From contig NZ_LWHM01000001.1 of the NCBI RefSeq assembly GCF_001642735.1, forward strand, positions 186,001-250,000: 64,000 bases of DNA, written 5' to 3'. The notes beneath the pieces are model-generated. The model did not search any database. It saw only the letters and a list, made by a program, of their open reading frames with translations, and was not told the origin of the DNA. The position numbers and the translations under genes are program-made. Origin of the DNA: Pseudohongiella nitratireducens (lineage in GTDB: Bacteria; Pseudomonadota; Gammaproteobacteria; Pseudomonadales; Pseudohongiellaceae). Shown here in pieces: positions 27,722 through 35,729 of the stretch (position 1 is its first letter; every line of letters begins with the position of its first letter).

Positions 27722-27737
27722 CCTCTCCTGGCACCAT
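27722..27737 (+). other. Putative attR core of the tRNA-Leu element
   Basis: CCTCTCCTGGCACCAT equals the tRNA 3' end at 7050-7066 except for one missing G. The duplicate of the tRNA 3' terminus, the flanking arm-like repeats and the end of the BREX cargo just to the left support it as the right boundary. Confidence 0.62.
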
Positions 27738-27836
27738 AATTCTTCGATTACCTTTCAAGCAACCATCTTGCATTTGCGCTATTCTTGGTTATAGTGATTT
27801 ATAAAACTAAGCAATTTCCACTATTGGGTAATTATT

Positions 27837-28013
27837 ATGTCAGGCATCAATAAGTCTCGACAAAAAGCGGCCGAGTCGCTGAAAAAATCTGGGGTCATCG
27901 TATCCAAGACAGGTGGTGCATATAAAGACCCAGCTACCATTATCCAATCCAGCACTGCTCAGAACCAATTAAGAGCAATCGCGGCTTTCAAGAAACAGCT
28001 ACAACCTTCCTAA
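27837..28013 (+). CDS. Small hypothetical protein (58 aa)
   Basis: A 58-codon ORF from ATG at 27837 to TAA at 28013. The product is basic, starts MSGINKSRQKAAESLKKSG and contains TGGAYKDPATIIQSSTAQNQLRA; Lys/Arg- and Gln-rich, no Cys, no membrane segment. I do not recognise it. Support: reasonable codon use, a short GGGT before the ATG at a loose distance, and a membrane protein gene beginning 28 bases downstream on the same strand. A structured small DNA- or RNA-binding protein is possible from its charge, but nothing more can be said. Confidence 0.5.
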   Translation: MSGINKSRQKAAESLKKSGVIVSKTGGAYKDPATIIQSSTAQNQLRAIAAFKKQLQPS

Positions 28014-28041
28014 ATCCCTACAACAACTCTAGGTAGCACAT

Positions 28042-28776
28042 ATGGACATTGGCTACTCTCCATTATTCTTATTGGGCCTGGTTGCCGGATTTAACTTCAT
28101 TAAAGAATGGGAAGCTACCCGCTATCGTTTAGCTCGAGAGGATGGCCACAAGCTATATTTTCGCGCAGCATTTTGGGGATTGGTGGTTTGTGTTGTTACA
28201 TCGTTATTCTTTTTTGGTCTACTGCACTTCATACCAGATAGTTGGAGAGGTCCGTTCAATTATCTGCTCGACGACACTGCTTCTTTTGTGATCCAAGTTT
28301 TACTAACGTCCCCATTCTTTGCTTTTCTAATCGCAAAACTTTTCAATAAATTCACCAATGAATACGAATACTATTTAGATGCTCTGCAAGAAAACGAGTT
28401 TGAGTGGTTACTAGTCAACGCCATGGAAACAAATTTCATGGTGATGATTACGCTTGAAGACGGCAAGGTTTACGTGGGCTGGGTATACAGAGTTTCTGAC
28501 CCAGCAAAAGACCCCAGGAAATACTTTAGTATCATACCTGTCGTAACCGGGTTCAGGGACGATAAACAGAAGGTTTACTTCACCACCTTCTATGACCAAC
28601 TATATGAATCAATGAGTAAGTCGTTATCGCATTTGGATACAGAGCATTTTATGACTGTACTACCAGCGCAACGACTAGCGTCATGCAGGCTATTTGATCC
28701 TGATGCCTATGCGGAATTCCAAGGAATTTTTGACAATTCTACAGTGGAAGCTGAGCAAGCTACTTCAAGGAATTAA
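28042..28776 (+). CDS. Hypothetical inner-membrane protein with a soluble C-terminal domain
   Basis: A 244-residue protein. Hydrophobic segments at about residues 5-20, 43-65 and 82-100 (AFWGLVVCVVTSLFFFGLL; FVIQVLLTSPFFAFLIAKLF) are followed by a soluble domain with an MITLEDGKVYVGWVYRV segment near residue 135 and YFSIIPVVTGFRDDKQKVYFTTFY, which looks like a small beta-barrel (inference). Family unknown. It is separated by 28 bases from the preceding 58-residue gene and lies between the BREX element and a restriction operon, so membership in a defence block is possible but untested. Confidence 0.62.
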   Translation: MDIGYSPLFLLGLVAGFNFIKEWEATRYRLAREDGHKLYFRAAFWGLVVCVVTSLFFFGLLHFIPDSWRGPFNYLLDDTASFVIQVLLTSPFFAFLIAKLFNKFTNEYEYYLDALQENEFEWLLVNAMETNFMVMITLEDGKVYVGWVYRVSDPAKDPRKYFSIIPVVTGFRDDKQKVYFTTFYDQLYESMSKSLSHLDTEHFMTVLPAQRLASCRLFDPDAYAEFQGIFDNSTVEAEQATSRN

Positions 28777-28813
28777 TCGGCTCAACATTAGTACACCACT
28801 ATGCAAGATACCG

Positions 28814-31285
28814 TTATACTGAATACAAGTATCGCTGGAAACCAACAAAGGTGTTTCTGATTTCACCAGGTTGACCTAGCTTTGTCGCCGCATCGCTTAT
28901 TGTGTTGTATTTTAATTCCAACAAGCTGCGCATCTTGTTAGGCGATAATTCTCCCACTCCATCCTGAACATATTTCTCTAGAATGAAGTCAATAAACTCG
29001 CGTTGTTTGTAATCTGAGTAGGCCTGAAAAATTGATGGTCTGGCTTCTTTTACGCGCTCGATCCGAGTATGTATTTCTGTAGCGTAAGCTACGTAAGCCA
29101 GGACATCGTAGACATCACTGTCTTTGGCATCGATCAGGTCTTTCATCCCTTCAAGTTTGTCTTCGTCATAACCTGCTTCTGCTAAGTCTTCGAGAAGTTT
29201 TTCACGGGTTGTTGGGTCGCTCCAGATCCGACGGAGCTGTTCTTCGTCAGAGAAAAATTGAGGAAGGTCGTCAAACATACGCTGGAGGAATTCTCTGGCC
29301 GTAATGGGTCTGCCTTCGGGACTCCAGTACATGGCAGAGTAGATATGTTTAATCTGTCTTGCCTTGCCATCTGACAGCTGAATAACAACTTTCTTTTCGC
29401 ACACGCAGGGGCGTTGCCCGCAATCTAAACAAGGCTCAGGTGGTGGCTTTTCACAAGAGCAGTGGCTATTTTCGCAAACGGAGCAAACACCTTCTTCCGT
29501 GCCCCCTTTTTCACATTGACAAGGGCTCTTACCACAACGCTGACAAATGACAGGCTGATCTTCTGGTGGCAATGGTTCACCATCCCAGTCAGGGTCAGCG
29601 AAATTGTAATGCGCTTTCACAAAATCGTAGATGGTGAAATAGTCTTTGCCCTCATACATTCGCGTGCCGCGGCCAATGATTTGCTTGAACTCGATCATGT
29701 TGTTACACGGTCGCATCAGCACAATATTGCGCACATTGCGAGCATCCACGCCCGTCGAAAGTTTACGAGAGGTCGTCAGGACGGTCGGGATCGTTTTTTC
29801 GTTGTCCTGAAAAGTCTTCAGGTCATTCTCACCGGACACACCGTCATTAGCGGTCACTCGGACACAGTAACCGGGATTGCTCGTCCAGCCTTTTTCGACA
29901 GCATATTGATTGATGAAATCTCTGACGATACCTGCGTGCTCCTGGGTGGCACAGAACACAATGGTTTTTTCATGAGGATTAAACCGATCCATCCAGTAGT
30001 GGACTCGCATTTTCTCCCGTTCAGGGATGGTAATAATGCGATTGAAATCGGCTTCTTTATACACTCTACCTGGCTCTGGCTCGCCTTTGACGACCAGACC
30101 GTCACCGGGAGTATAAATGTATTCGTCCATCGTACCGACGATGGGCAGCACCTTGAACGGAGTCAGGAAGCCATCGTTAATCCCATCTTTCAGTGCATAG
30201 CTGTATACGGGCTCACCAAAGTAAGCGTAAGTGTCGGCGTTAACGGTGCGCTTCGGGGTAGCGGTTAACCCCAGTTGTACCGCCGGGGAGAAGTAGTTAA
30301 GTATTTCACGCCAGGTACTTTCGTCATTGGCGCCACCGCGATGACATTCATCAACAATAATAAAGTCGAAAAAGTCACTCGGATAATCACCGAAATAGGG
30401 AGAGGGATTGCCATCTGCATCCGTACCGGACATAAAGGTCTGAAAGATCGTGAAGAACACACTGGCATTCTTGGGAACTGACCCTTTCTTTTTTATCTCA
30501 CCCGGCTCCAGTCGCACAATAGCATCTTCACCAAAGGGGCCAAAGTCGTTAAAGGCTTGATTCGCTAACACGTTGCGGTCGGCCAGAAACAAGATACGCG
30601 GGCGTTTTTTGGCGGCATCGGGTTGGCGCTGTGCGCTTAGGCTCCAGCGGCTGTGGAACAGTTTCCAGGCCATCTGAAACGCGATACAGGTTTTGCCAGT
30701 ACCCGTCGCCAGGGTGAGCAGGATACGTTGTTTTCCCTGAGCGATAGCCTCCAGGGCATTATTAATAGCGTTTTCCTGATAGTAACGGGGCTGCCAATCG
30801 CCTTTGCATTCAAAGGGGATTTGGGCGAAACGCTCACGCCAGACGGCAGCAAAGTCGGGCTCGGGCTGTTCACCACCAGGCCTCTGGACAGGATCAAAAG
30901 TCAGTTGCCAGAGCTGATCCGGGCCCAGGAACTGTTCGACCAGCTTTTCCTCGCCGGTGAGCATATCCATCTGATAGATATCGTGACCGTTGGTGGCATA
31001 GCCAAAACGGCACTGCAGACGCAGGGCGTACTCTTTGGCCTGCCGCACCCCCTCGGTATAGCTCAGGCTCTCTTTTTTCGCCTCAATCGCCGCCAGTTTG
31101 CGGCCCTGATATTCCAGTACATAGTCGCTGCTTAATGCCGAAGCGCGTTTGCCGCCGCCGATAATCCTGCCCTGGGTAATACTGACCTCACGGCGGATAT
31201 AGCTGTTCTCCACCTTGCCCCAGCCAGCATCGACCAGCTTGGGGTCAATGAGGTTGGCTCTGGTGTCCGCTTCGTTCATGGTCAT
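28814..31285 (-). CDS. hsdR: Type I restriction enzyme R subunit (HsdR), with Cys-knuckle repeats
   Basis: An 823-residue HsdR, the ATP-dependent translocase and nuclease of a type I R-M complex. The N-terminal RecB-like nuclease has D54, E68-x-K70 and Q82-x3-Y86. The SF2 motor has LLTLATGTGKT near residue 195, DECHRGG near 310 and GLTATPKRT near 335, with the C-terminal motor motifs QIIGRGTRMYEGKD near 535. Around residues 579-630 are three tandem Cys4 units (C-x2-C-x4-C-x-C-E-K). It is separated from the upstream fic gene by 160 bases that contain a palindromic operator, so it may be transcribed separately from hsdM-hsdS. A second ATG at 31279 is an alternative start. Confidence 0.93.
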   Translation of the reverse strand: MTMNEADTRANLIDPKLVDAGWGKVENSYIRREVSITQGRIIGGGKRASALSSDYVLEYQGRKLAAIEAKKESLSYTEGVRQAKEYALRLQCRFGYATNGHDIYQMDMLTGEEKLVEQFLGPDQLWQLTFDPVQRPGGEQPEPDFAAVWRERFAQIPFECKGDWQPRYYQENAINNALEAIAQGKQRILLTLATGTGKTCIAFQMAWKLFHSRWSLSAQRQPDAAKKRPRILFLADRNVLANQAFNDFGPFGEDAIVRLEPGEIKKKGSVPKNASVFFTIFQTFMSGTDADGNPSPYFGDYPSDFFDFIIVDECHRGGANDESTWREILNYFSPAVQLGLTATPKRTVNADTYAYFGEPVYSYALKDGINDGFLTPFKVLPIVGTMDEYIYTPGDGLVVKGEPEPGRVYKEADFNRIITIPEREKMRVHYWMDRFNPHEKTIVFCATQEHAGIVRDFINQYAVEKGWTSNPGYCVRVTANDGVSGENDLKTFQDNEKTIPTVLTTSRKLSTGVDARNVRNIVLMRPCNNMIEFKQIIGRGTRMYEGKDYFTIYDFVKAHYNFADPDWDGEPLPPEDQPVICQRCGKSPCQCEKGGTEEGVCSVCENSHCSCEKPPPEPCLDCGQRPCVCEKKVVIQLSDGKARQIKHIYSAMYWSPEGRPITAREFLQRMFDDLPQFFSDEEQLRRIWSDPTTREKLLEDLAEAGYDEDKLEGMKDLIDAKDSDVYDVLAYVAYATEIHTRIERVKEARPSIFQAYSDYKQREFIDFILEKYVQDGVGELSPNKMRSLLELKYNTISDAATKLGQPGEIRNTFVGFQRYLYSV

Positions 31286-31380
31286 AATTGCCTATTACTT
31301 ATGCCGCTCAAGTTAGAGCATACTTACACAGAATCTCTCATATGTATGGACGGCTGGCTTAATCTCACATATAAAATTCT

Positions 31381-31413
31381 ATATGTAAAGTTTTGAGCCG
31401 CATCTTTACATAT
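31381..31413. promoter_or_regulatory. Inverted-repeat operator upstream of hsdR
   Basis: ATATGTAAAG at 31381-31390 is repeated in perfect inversion as CTTTACATAT at 31404-31413 with a 13-base spacer. Further partial copies (CATATGTATG at 31340, GTATGTAAG near 31422) lie around it. It sits between the end of the upstream fic gene and the start of full-length hsdR, about 96 bases before hsdR. The adjacent Fic protein has a winged-helix C-terminus and is the obvious candidate to bind it (inference). Confidence 0.6.
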
Positions 31414-31445
31414 GGAGTGTTGTATGTAAGCCTGCTCTCCTTAAT

Positions 31446-32597
31446 TTACGAAGTAAATAACTCCAGATACCTATCAAAGAAGAATACCCGGTTTCGCTGA
31501 TACCCCGTTACTTCTACTAATACGCCGTCGGTGACAAGTTTTTTCAATAAGGAGGAAGCCGTCTGATGACTAACTCCCAATAGCGCTGCGGCATCGTTGG
31601 CCGTAATCGCCGGGCGACGGTATAAGTGTTTTAGTAAGGTTTGCGCATTCTCCGCACGCTTACCATAAGCAAACAGTAAGCTATCCATCTCTCGGCGTAA
31701 GCGCAAAATCGACTCGAAGGTTTGCTTGCCATTATTCGCGGTTTCTATCACTGCCTGGAGAAAAAACTTCACCCAATGCAGCACATCATTAGATTCGCGC
31801 ACCCGTGTCAACGCATCGTAATAGCTGCCACGATTGCGTTCGAAAAAGTCTGACAAATACAGGGAGGGCTTGCGTAGCAAGCCTTTATTGACCAAATACA
31901 GCGTAATTAACAAACGGCCAATCCGCCCGTTGCCATCCAGAAACGGGTGAATTGTTTCAAATTGATAGTGACTAAGCGCAATGCGGATCAGCTCGGGTAC
32001 ATGGATGTGCTCATTGTGCCAGAACAGCTCCAAATCGCCCATTAATTCTGGCACCAAACCCTGGCGGGGAGGGATAAAGGCCGCGTCTTTTAACCCGCTG
32101 CCGCCAATCCAGTTTTGGCTTACACGAAAATCACCCGGGGTTTTATTTTCGCCGCGCACGCCCTGCATCAAAATTTCGTGAGTACGTTTTAGCAGGCGAT
32201 TGGATAACGGCAGGGTTTCCAGCTCAACGATTGCCTCGTTAATGGCCTGCACATAGTTGCGCACCTCTGCCCAGTCGTCGCGCTTTTCCGGTGCCAGTTG
32301 CTCGGCCTCCAGCACGGCTTCATCCATTTGCGTTTGTGTGCCCTCGATACGCGACGAGGTGTTGGCCTCTTTGGTGATGTGCATCTGAATAAACAGATCA
32401 ACATCTGGCACAATCAGAGTAAAGGCATCCAACTCCGCCAGCGCACGGGATGCCTGTTCCAGCAATGTATTTATTAAGGGGTCTTCCCAATACCATTCGC
32501 GATTAATTCGCGTCGGGGCAAAGCTTTTGTATTGGTATTGCTGGACTCGCTGCCCGGACTTGAATTCTTCGAATTTGATGGGGGCAAGCACATTCAT
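31446..32597 (-). CDS. Fic-family protein with winged-helix C-terminus (first copy, inside the hsd locus)
   Basis: A 383-residue Fic protein; this family usually transfers AMP to target proteins. The inhibitory helix motif S-x3-E-G occurs as SSRIEG near residue 80, marking an N-terminally autoinhibited (class II) Fic. The active loop is HPFLDGNGRIGR near residue 210. Residues about 320-383 form a winged helix (RPAITANDAAALLGVSHQTA, LVTDGVLVEV). The start ATG at 32597 forms TAATG with the stop of the truncated hsdR copy, so it is translationally coupled to hsdM-hsdS-hsdR'. It ends 160 bases before full hsdR. Likely role: regulator or toxin-like modifier linked to the R-M system (inference). 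Confidence 0.87.
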   Translation of the reverse strand: MNVLAPIKFEEFKSGQRVQQYQYKSFAPTRINREWYWEDPLINTLLEQASRALAELDAFTLIVPDVDLFIQMHITKEANTSSRIEGTQTQMDEAVLEAEQLAPEKRDDWAEVRNYVQAINEAIVELETLPLSNRLLKRTHEILMQGVRGENKTPGDFRVSQNWIGGSGLKDAAFIPPRQGLVPELMGDLELFWHNEHIHVPELIRIALSHYQFETIHPFLDGNGRIGRLLITLYLVNKGLLRKPSLYLSDFFERNRGSYYDALTRVRESNDVLHWVKFFLQAVIETANNGKQTFESILRLRREMDSLLFAYGKRAENAQTLLKHLYRRPAITANDAAALLGVSHQTASSLLKKLVTDGVLVEVTGYQRNRVFFFDRYLELFTS

Positions 32598-32974
32598 TAG
32601 AGAACGACCTCTCTGCATTTCCGGGGCACATTAGCGAATAGCGAATCCAATTGGAAAATATTGTGACCGCTGGTGGCATGCCCAAACCGGCACTGCAAAC
32701 GCTGGGCGTAGTCCTTAGCCTGACGCACCCCTTCGGTATAGCTCAGACTCTCTTTTTTCGCCTCAATCGCCGCGAGCTTTCGGCCTTGATATTCCAGTAC
32801 ATAGTCGCTACTTAATGCCGAAGCGCGTTTCCCGCCGCCGATGATGCGTCCCTGGGTAATAGTGACCTCGCGACGGATATAGCTGTTTTCCACCTTGCCC
32901 CAGCCAGCACCGACCAGCTTGGGCTCGATCAGATCGGCTCGAGTATCGGTTTCGTTGCGGCTCTCATGCGTCAT
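32597..32974 (-). CDS. Truncated second HsdR copy: stand-alone N-terminal nuclease fragment
   Basis: A 125-residue ORF. Residues about 7-112 are 88 percent identical (my count, 13 differences in about 106) to the N-terminus of the full HsdR at 28814-31285. The nuclease residues Asp57, Glu71-x-Lys73 and Gln85-x3-Tyr89 are all kept; the motor is absent. A short unrelated tail of about 13 residues ends in CREVVL. Its ATG forms TAATG with the hsdS stop, where hsdR normally begins, and its stop forms TAATG with fic. It may be the relic of the original hsdR, displaced by a fic-hsdR insertion, or a retained functional fragment. Confidence 0.75.
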   Translation of the reverse strand: MTHESRNETDTRADLIEPKLVGAGWGKVENSYIRREVTITQGRIIGGGKRASALSSDYVLEYQGRKLAAIEAKKESLSYTEGVRQAKDYAQRLQCRFGHATSGHNIFQLDSLFANVPRKCREVVL

Positions 32975-34203
32975 TAGGCGGCAGCCTCTCCCATATTTTT
33001 AGTTAATTCACCCGAAAAGGCTTTTTGGAGTAGAGACTTTTTCAGCGTATCTAACTCGAGCAATTTATTCTGATAAATAGATTCGAGATTCCCTATTTCA
33101 CTCTCCATTAATTCTATAGATCGAACCACGCTCTTTTGTTTTTGTAACGCTGGATACGTAATTAGGAATTTCCTTACCGACTTAACGTTAAGGTTTGGAA
33201 CTCCAGAACTTGTAATGCTTGATCGAGCTAGCGATTTTATTTGCGGTGAATTAAGTAAATATTTTAAATAGTAGCTATCGAGCTTGGCTTCAATCGGCTG
33301 AATCAATGTAAGGCTGACATATACACTAAATTCAAATTCATGTTCAACCACCGCAGCCTCTCCAAAACCTGCACCTACGCGAGAGTATAAAATATCTCCC
33401 TTTTTGGGCATATTTTTCTTAGTCAGCTTTGCATGGAGATCCTTGGAAATATGCCTGTATTTATCCAACACTACTTTCCCTGATTTAACATTTTGTGCAG
33501 ATAAGAATGGTACTCCTTCAGACTCGTCTACATATTTCGGAGTAGCTGCAACACCGCAAGTGATTAACTCGCAAGCATCATCTAAAGCTTCTTCCACATA
33601 CCTATCCCCAATTAAACTAAACACCTGCTGCAAATAGCTTTCAAACAGTTCGCGGACGTTTCTGAGGTTTTGTTCGGTTAAAGCGCGGGCTTTGTCGATA
33701 TGGGTAAAGGCCTGGTCGAGGATGGCGACGATGCGTTTTTGTTCCTCTAGAGATGGATAAGAAATATCCATCTTTTTAAGATGGGAAGGACCAACATTTT
33801 TAATAGCCGTGCCAGTGGAATGGCCCAGAAGTTCATCTATGAATAAATCTGTCTTAAAGTAGTAATAAACAAATTTTGGGTCTAAATCAGGTGTGAGCGA
33901 TTTGAATCGAACAACGCTCGTATTCATAAGCAATGGCAGGTCAGCTTCTTTCACTATCGCTGAGCGACCAATGGTCCCAGAAATAGTGTATAGGATGTCG
34001 CCTTCATCGACCTGAAAGTGCTTCCACTTGGTAGTAGCTAGCTCCATGCTCGCGCATCTTGCGCTGGACATATCAATATATCCATCCTGGACACACCTCA
34101 CATTTATCATGGGGTAGCCATTCTCTTCGTATTCATATTTTCGAATACCAGGCCCCTCTTGAATGAACAAAACATCAGGTAACTTCTGCGTTATCCAACT
34201 CAC
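32974..34203 (-). CDS. hsdS: Type I restriction specificity subunit (HsdS)
   Basis: A 409-residue specificity subunit with two target recognition domains (about 1-150 and 200-355), each followed by a conserved helical spacer. The first spacer is LEEQKRIVAILDQAFTHIDKARALTEQNLRNVRELFESYLQQVF; the second contains NKLLELDTLKKSLLQKAFSGEL near the C-terminus. HsdS recognises the bipartite DNA target and holds HsdM and HsdR. It starts with GTG at 34203, sharing one base with the hsdM stop (TAGTG). TRDs are the variable part of the locus and cannot be assigned a sequence here. Confidence 0.93.
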   Translation of the reverse strand: MSWITQKLPDVLFIQEGPGIRKYEYEENGYPMINVRCVQDGYIDMSSARCASMELATTKWKHFQVDEGDILYTISGTIGRSAIVKEADLPLLMNTSVVRFKSLTPDLDPKFVYYYFKTDLFIDELLGHSTGTAIKNVGPSHLKKMDISYPSLEEQKRIVAILDQAFTHIDKARALTEQNLRNVRELFESYLQQVFSLIGDRYVEEALDDACELITCGVAATPKYVDESEGVPFLSAQNVKSGKVVLDKYRHISKDLHAKLTKKNMPKKGDILYSRVGAGFGEAAVVEHEFEFSVYVSLTLIQPIEAKLDSYYLKYLLNSPQIKSLARSSITSSGVPNLNVKSVRKFLITYPALQKQKSVVRSIELMESEIGNLESIYQNKLLELDTLKKSLLQKAFSGELTKNMGEAAA

Positions 34204-35669
34204 TACACCAGCTCCTGAATCTTGCCCAATATCGCCTCACTCTCTTTATCCAGAGCAATAATCTCAGCAATGATCTCCTTAGGCTCGCGCAGCTCGACCT
34301 CCTCCTTGCTATTAGGATTTTTCACCGACAGATCCCAGGTGGCCTGATCCAGATCCGCCACATTAAGCGACCAGGATTTATCCGAATCCTCAAAGCCTTT
34401 CTGCAATTCAACAAACTCTTGCAAATCCTTGTCATTGAGCGGATTGGTTTTACCCAAACTGCGACCAGGATCAAGCTGGTAGTACCAGATTTTTTGCGTC
34501 GGTTCGCCTTTGGTAAAAAACAGCACCACGGTTTTTACCCCCGCGCCGAGGAAGGTTTTGGCGGGGCAGTCGAGCACAGTGTGCAGATTGTGGTTTTGCA
34601 GTAGCTCTTTTCTGAGGGCAATGGCAGCGTTATCGGTATTACTTAAAAAAGTGTTTTTGATCACAATGGCAGCGCGGCCACCAGGCTTAAGGGCCTTCAT
34701 AAAATGCTGCAGAAACAGGAAGGCGGTTTCGCCTGTTTTAATGGGGAAGTTCTGCTGGACCTCTTTGCGCTCTTTGCCGCCAAAAGGGGGATTGGCCAGG
34801 ATTATATCGTGCTGTTGGCTTGGCTGTATGTCCTGCAGGTTCTCCGCCAGGGTGTTGGTGTGGATCACGTTAGGGGTTTCGATGCCGTGCAGAATCATAT
34901 TCATGATAGCGATGACATAGGCCAGGGATTTCTTCTCCTTGGCGTAGAAGGTGCGCTCCTGCAGCGTTTTGAGATCTTTGGTGGACAGTTTCTTTTGCGC
35001 TCTGCCACCCTGCCTGAGGTAGTCGTAGGCCTCGCAGAGGAAGCCCGCTGAGCCTGCGGCACCGTCGTAGATGGTCTCGCCGATCTTGGGCTGGATAACG
35101 TCGATCATGGCGCGGATCAGGGGACGCGGTGTGTAGTATTCGCCACCGTTGCGCCCGGCATTGCCCATGTTTTTGATTTTGGTTTCGTAGAGGTGGCTGA
35201 GCTCGTGCTTTTCTTCCTGGGAGCGAAAGCGCAGTTCGTCGACTTTTTCGAGGGCATCTCGCAATGAGTAGCCGCTCTGAATCTTGTTTTTGATCTCACC
35301 AAAGATCTCACCAATTTTGTATTCAATGGTGTCTGGGCTGTCCGCGCTTTTCTTGAACCCCTTCAGGTAGGGAAATAGTTCGCCATCGACGTAGTCAATC
35401 AGGTCAGAGCCAGTCAGCGCGTTATTGTGGTCGAAATTGCCGTTCGCGTCTTTAGGGGCCGCCCAACGGCTCCAGCGGTGTTCTGGGGCAATGATGTACT
35501 GATATTCCCTGCCTTCAAGTTCCGCGTTGAATTTTCGGTCTTGTTCAAAGTCATCAAGGTACTTAAGGAATAGCATCCAGCTGGTTTGCTCCGTGTAATC
35601 GAGCTCACTGGAGCATCCAGCATCTTTCCACAGGACGTCGTCTATCGCTTTAAAAGTTTGTTCGAACAT
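34203..35669 (-). CDS. hsdM: Type I modification methyltransferase (HsdM)
   Basis: A 488-residue N6-adenine methyltransferase subunit. The N-terminal helical domain carries DYTEQTSWMLFLKYLDDFE, the catalytic domain opens with GGEYYTPRPLIRAMI, motif I YDGAAGSAGFL lies near residue 205 and the catalytic NPPFGGKER near 295. With HsdS it methylates the recognition site and protects host DNA. It is the first hsd gene, 60 bases after fic2 on the same strand, and reads directly into hsdS. Confidence 0.94.
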   Translation of the reverse strand: MFEQTFKAIDDVLWKDAGCSSELDYTEQTSWMLFLKYLDDFEQDRKFNAELEGREYQYIIAPEHRWSRWAAPKDANGNFDHNNALTGSDLIDYVDGELFPYLKGFKKSADSPDTIEYKIGEIFGEIKNKIQSGYSLRDALEKVDELRFRSQEEKHELSHLYETKIKNMGNAGRNGGEYYTPRPLIRAMIDVIQPKIGETIYDGAAGSAGFLCEAYDYLRQGGRAQKKLSTKDLKTLQERTFYAKEKKSLAYVIAIMNMILHGIETPNVIHTNTLAENLQDIQPSQQHDIILANPPFGGKERKEVQQNFPIKTGETAFLFLQHFMKALKPGGRAAIVIKNTFLSNTDNAAIALRKELLQNHNLHTVLDCPAKTFLGAGVKTVVLFFTKGEPTQKIWYYQLDPGRSLGKTNPLNDKDLQEFVELQKGFEDSDKSWSLNVADLDQATWDLSVKNPNSKEEVELREPKEIIAEIIALDKESEAILGKIQELV

Positions 35670-35729
35670 GCTTACACAATCCGTTATGTCAAATGCTTTT
35701 TTTCACTGAGTTTCCAGTGGTCGGTATGT

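Larger units (their letters stand above)
7066..27737. mobile_element. tRNA-Leu integrative element carrying a BREX defence system (about 20.7 kb)
   Basis: Bounded by the tRNA-Leu 3' end and a near-identical 16-base sequence at 27722-27737. Inside are a P4-type integrase next to attL, an AlpA-type regulator operon with a YfjJ/YagK-type gene, a 258-residue hypothetical protein, and an eight-gene BREX operon. Short AGYAACAAC repeats, spaced 12 bases apart, lie just inside both ends, as expected for integrase arm sites. There are no capsid, portal or conjugation genes, so it looks like a satellite or genomic island rather than a complete phage or ICE. The right end is inferred; the core copy there lacks one base. 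Confidence 0.68.
27083..27836. other. AT-rich non-coding stretch containing the right end of the element
   Basis: About 750 bases without a convincing gene. An 85-codon ORF at 27210-27467 has no family features and no clear ribosome-binding site. The stretch must contain the promoter of the BREX operon near its left end, but I could not pick a clear -35/-10 pair. The AGCAACAAC repeats (27641-27661) and attR (27722-27737) lie towards its right end. The remaining bases up to the small gene at 27837 are unassigned. Confidence 0.6.

Noticed and set aside
29462-30268. 268-codon rightward ORF
   Set aside because: Antisense to hsdR; long only because the opposite frame lacks stops. No domain signature.
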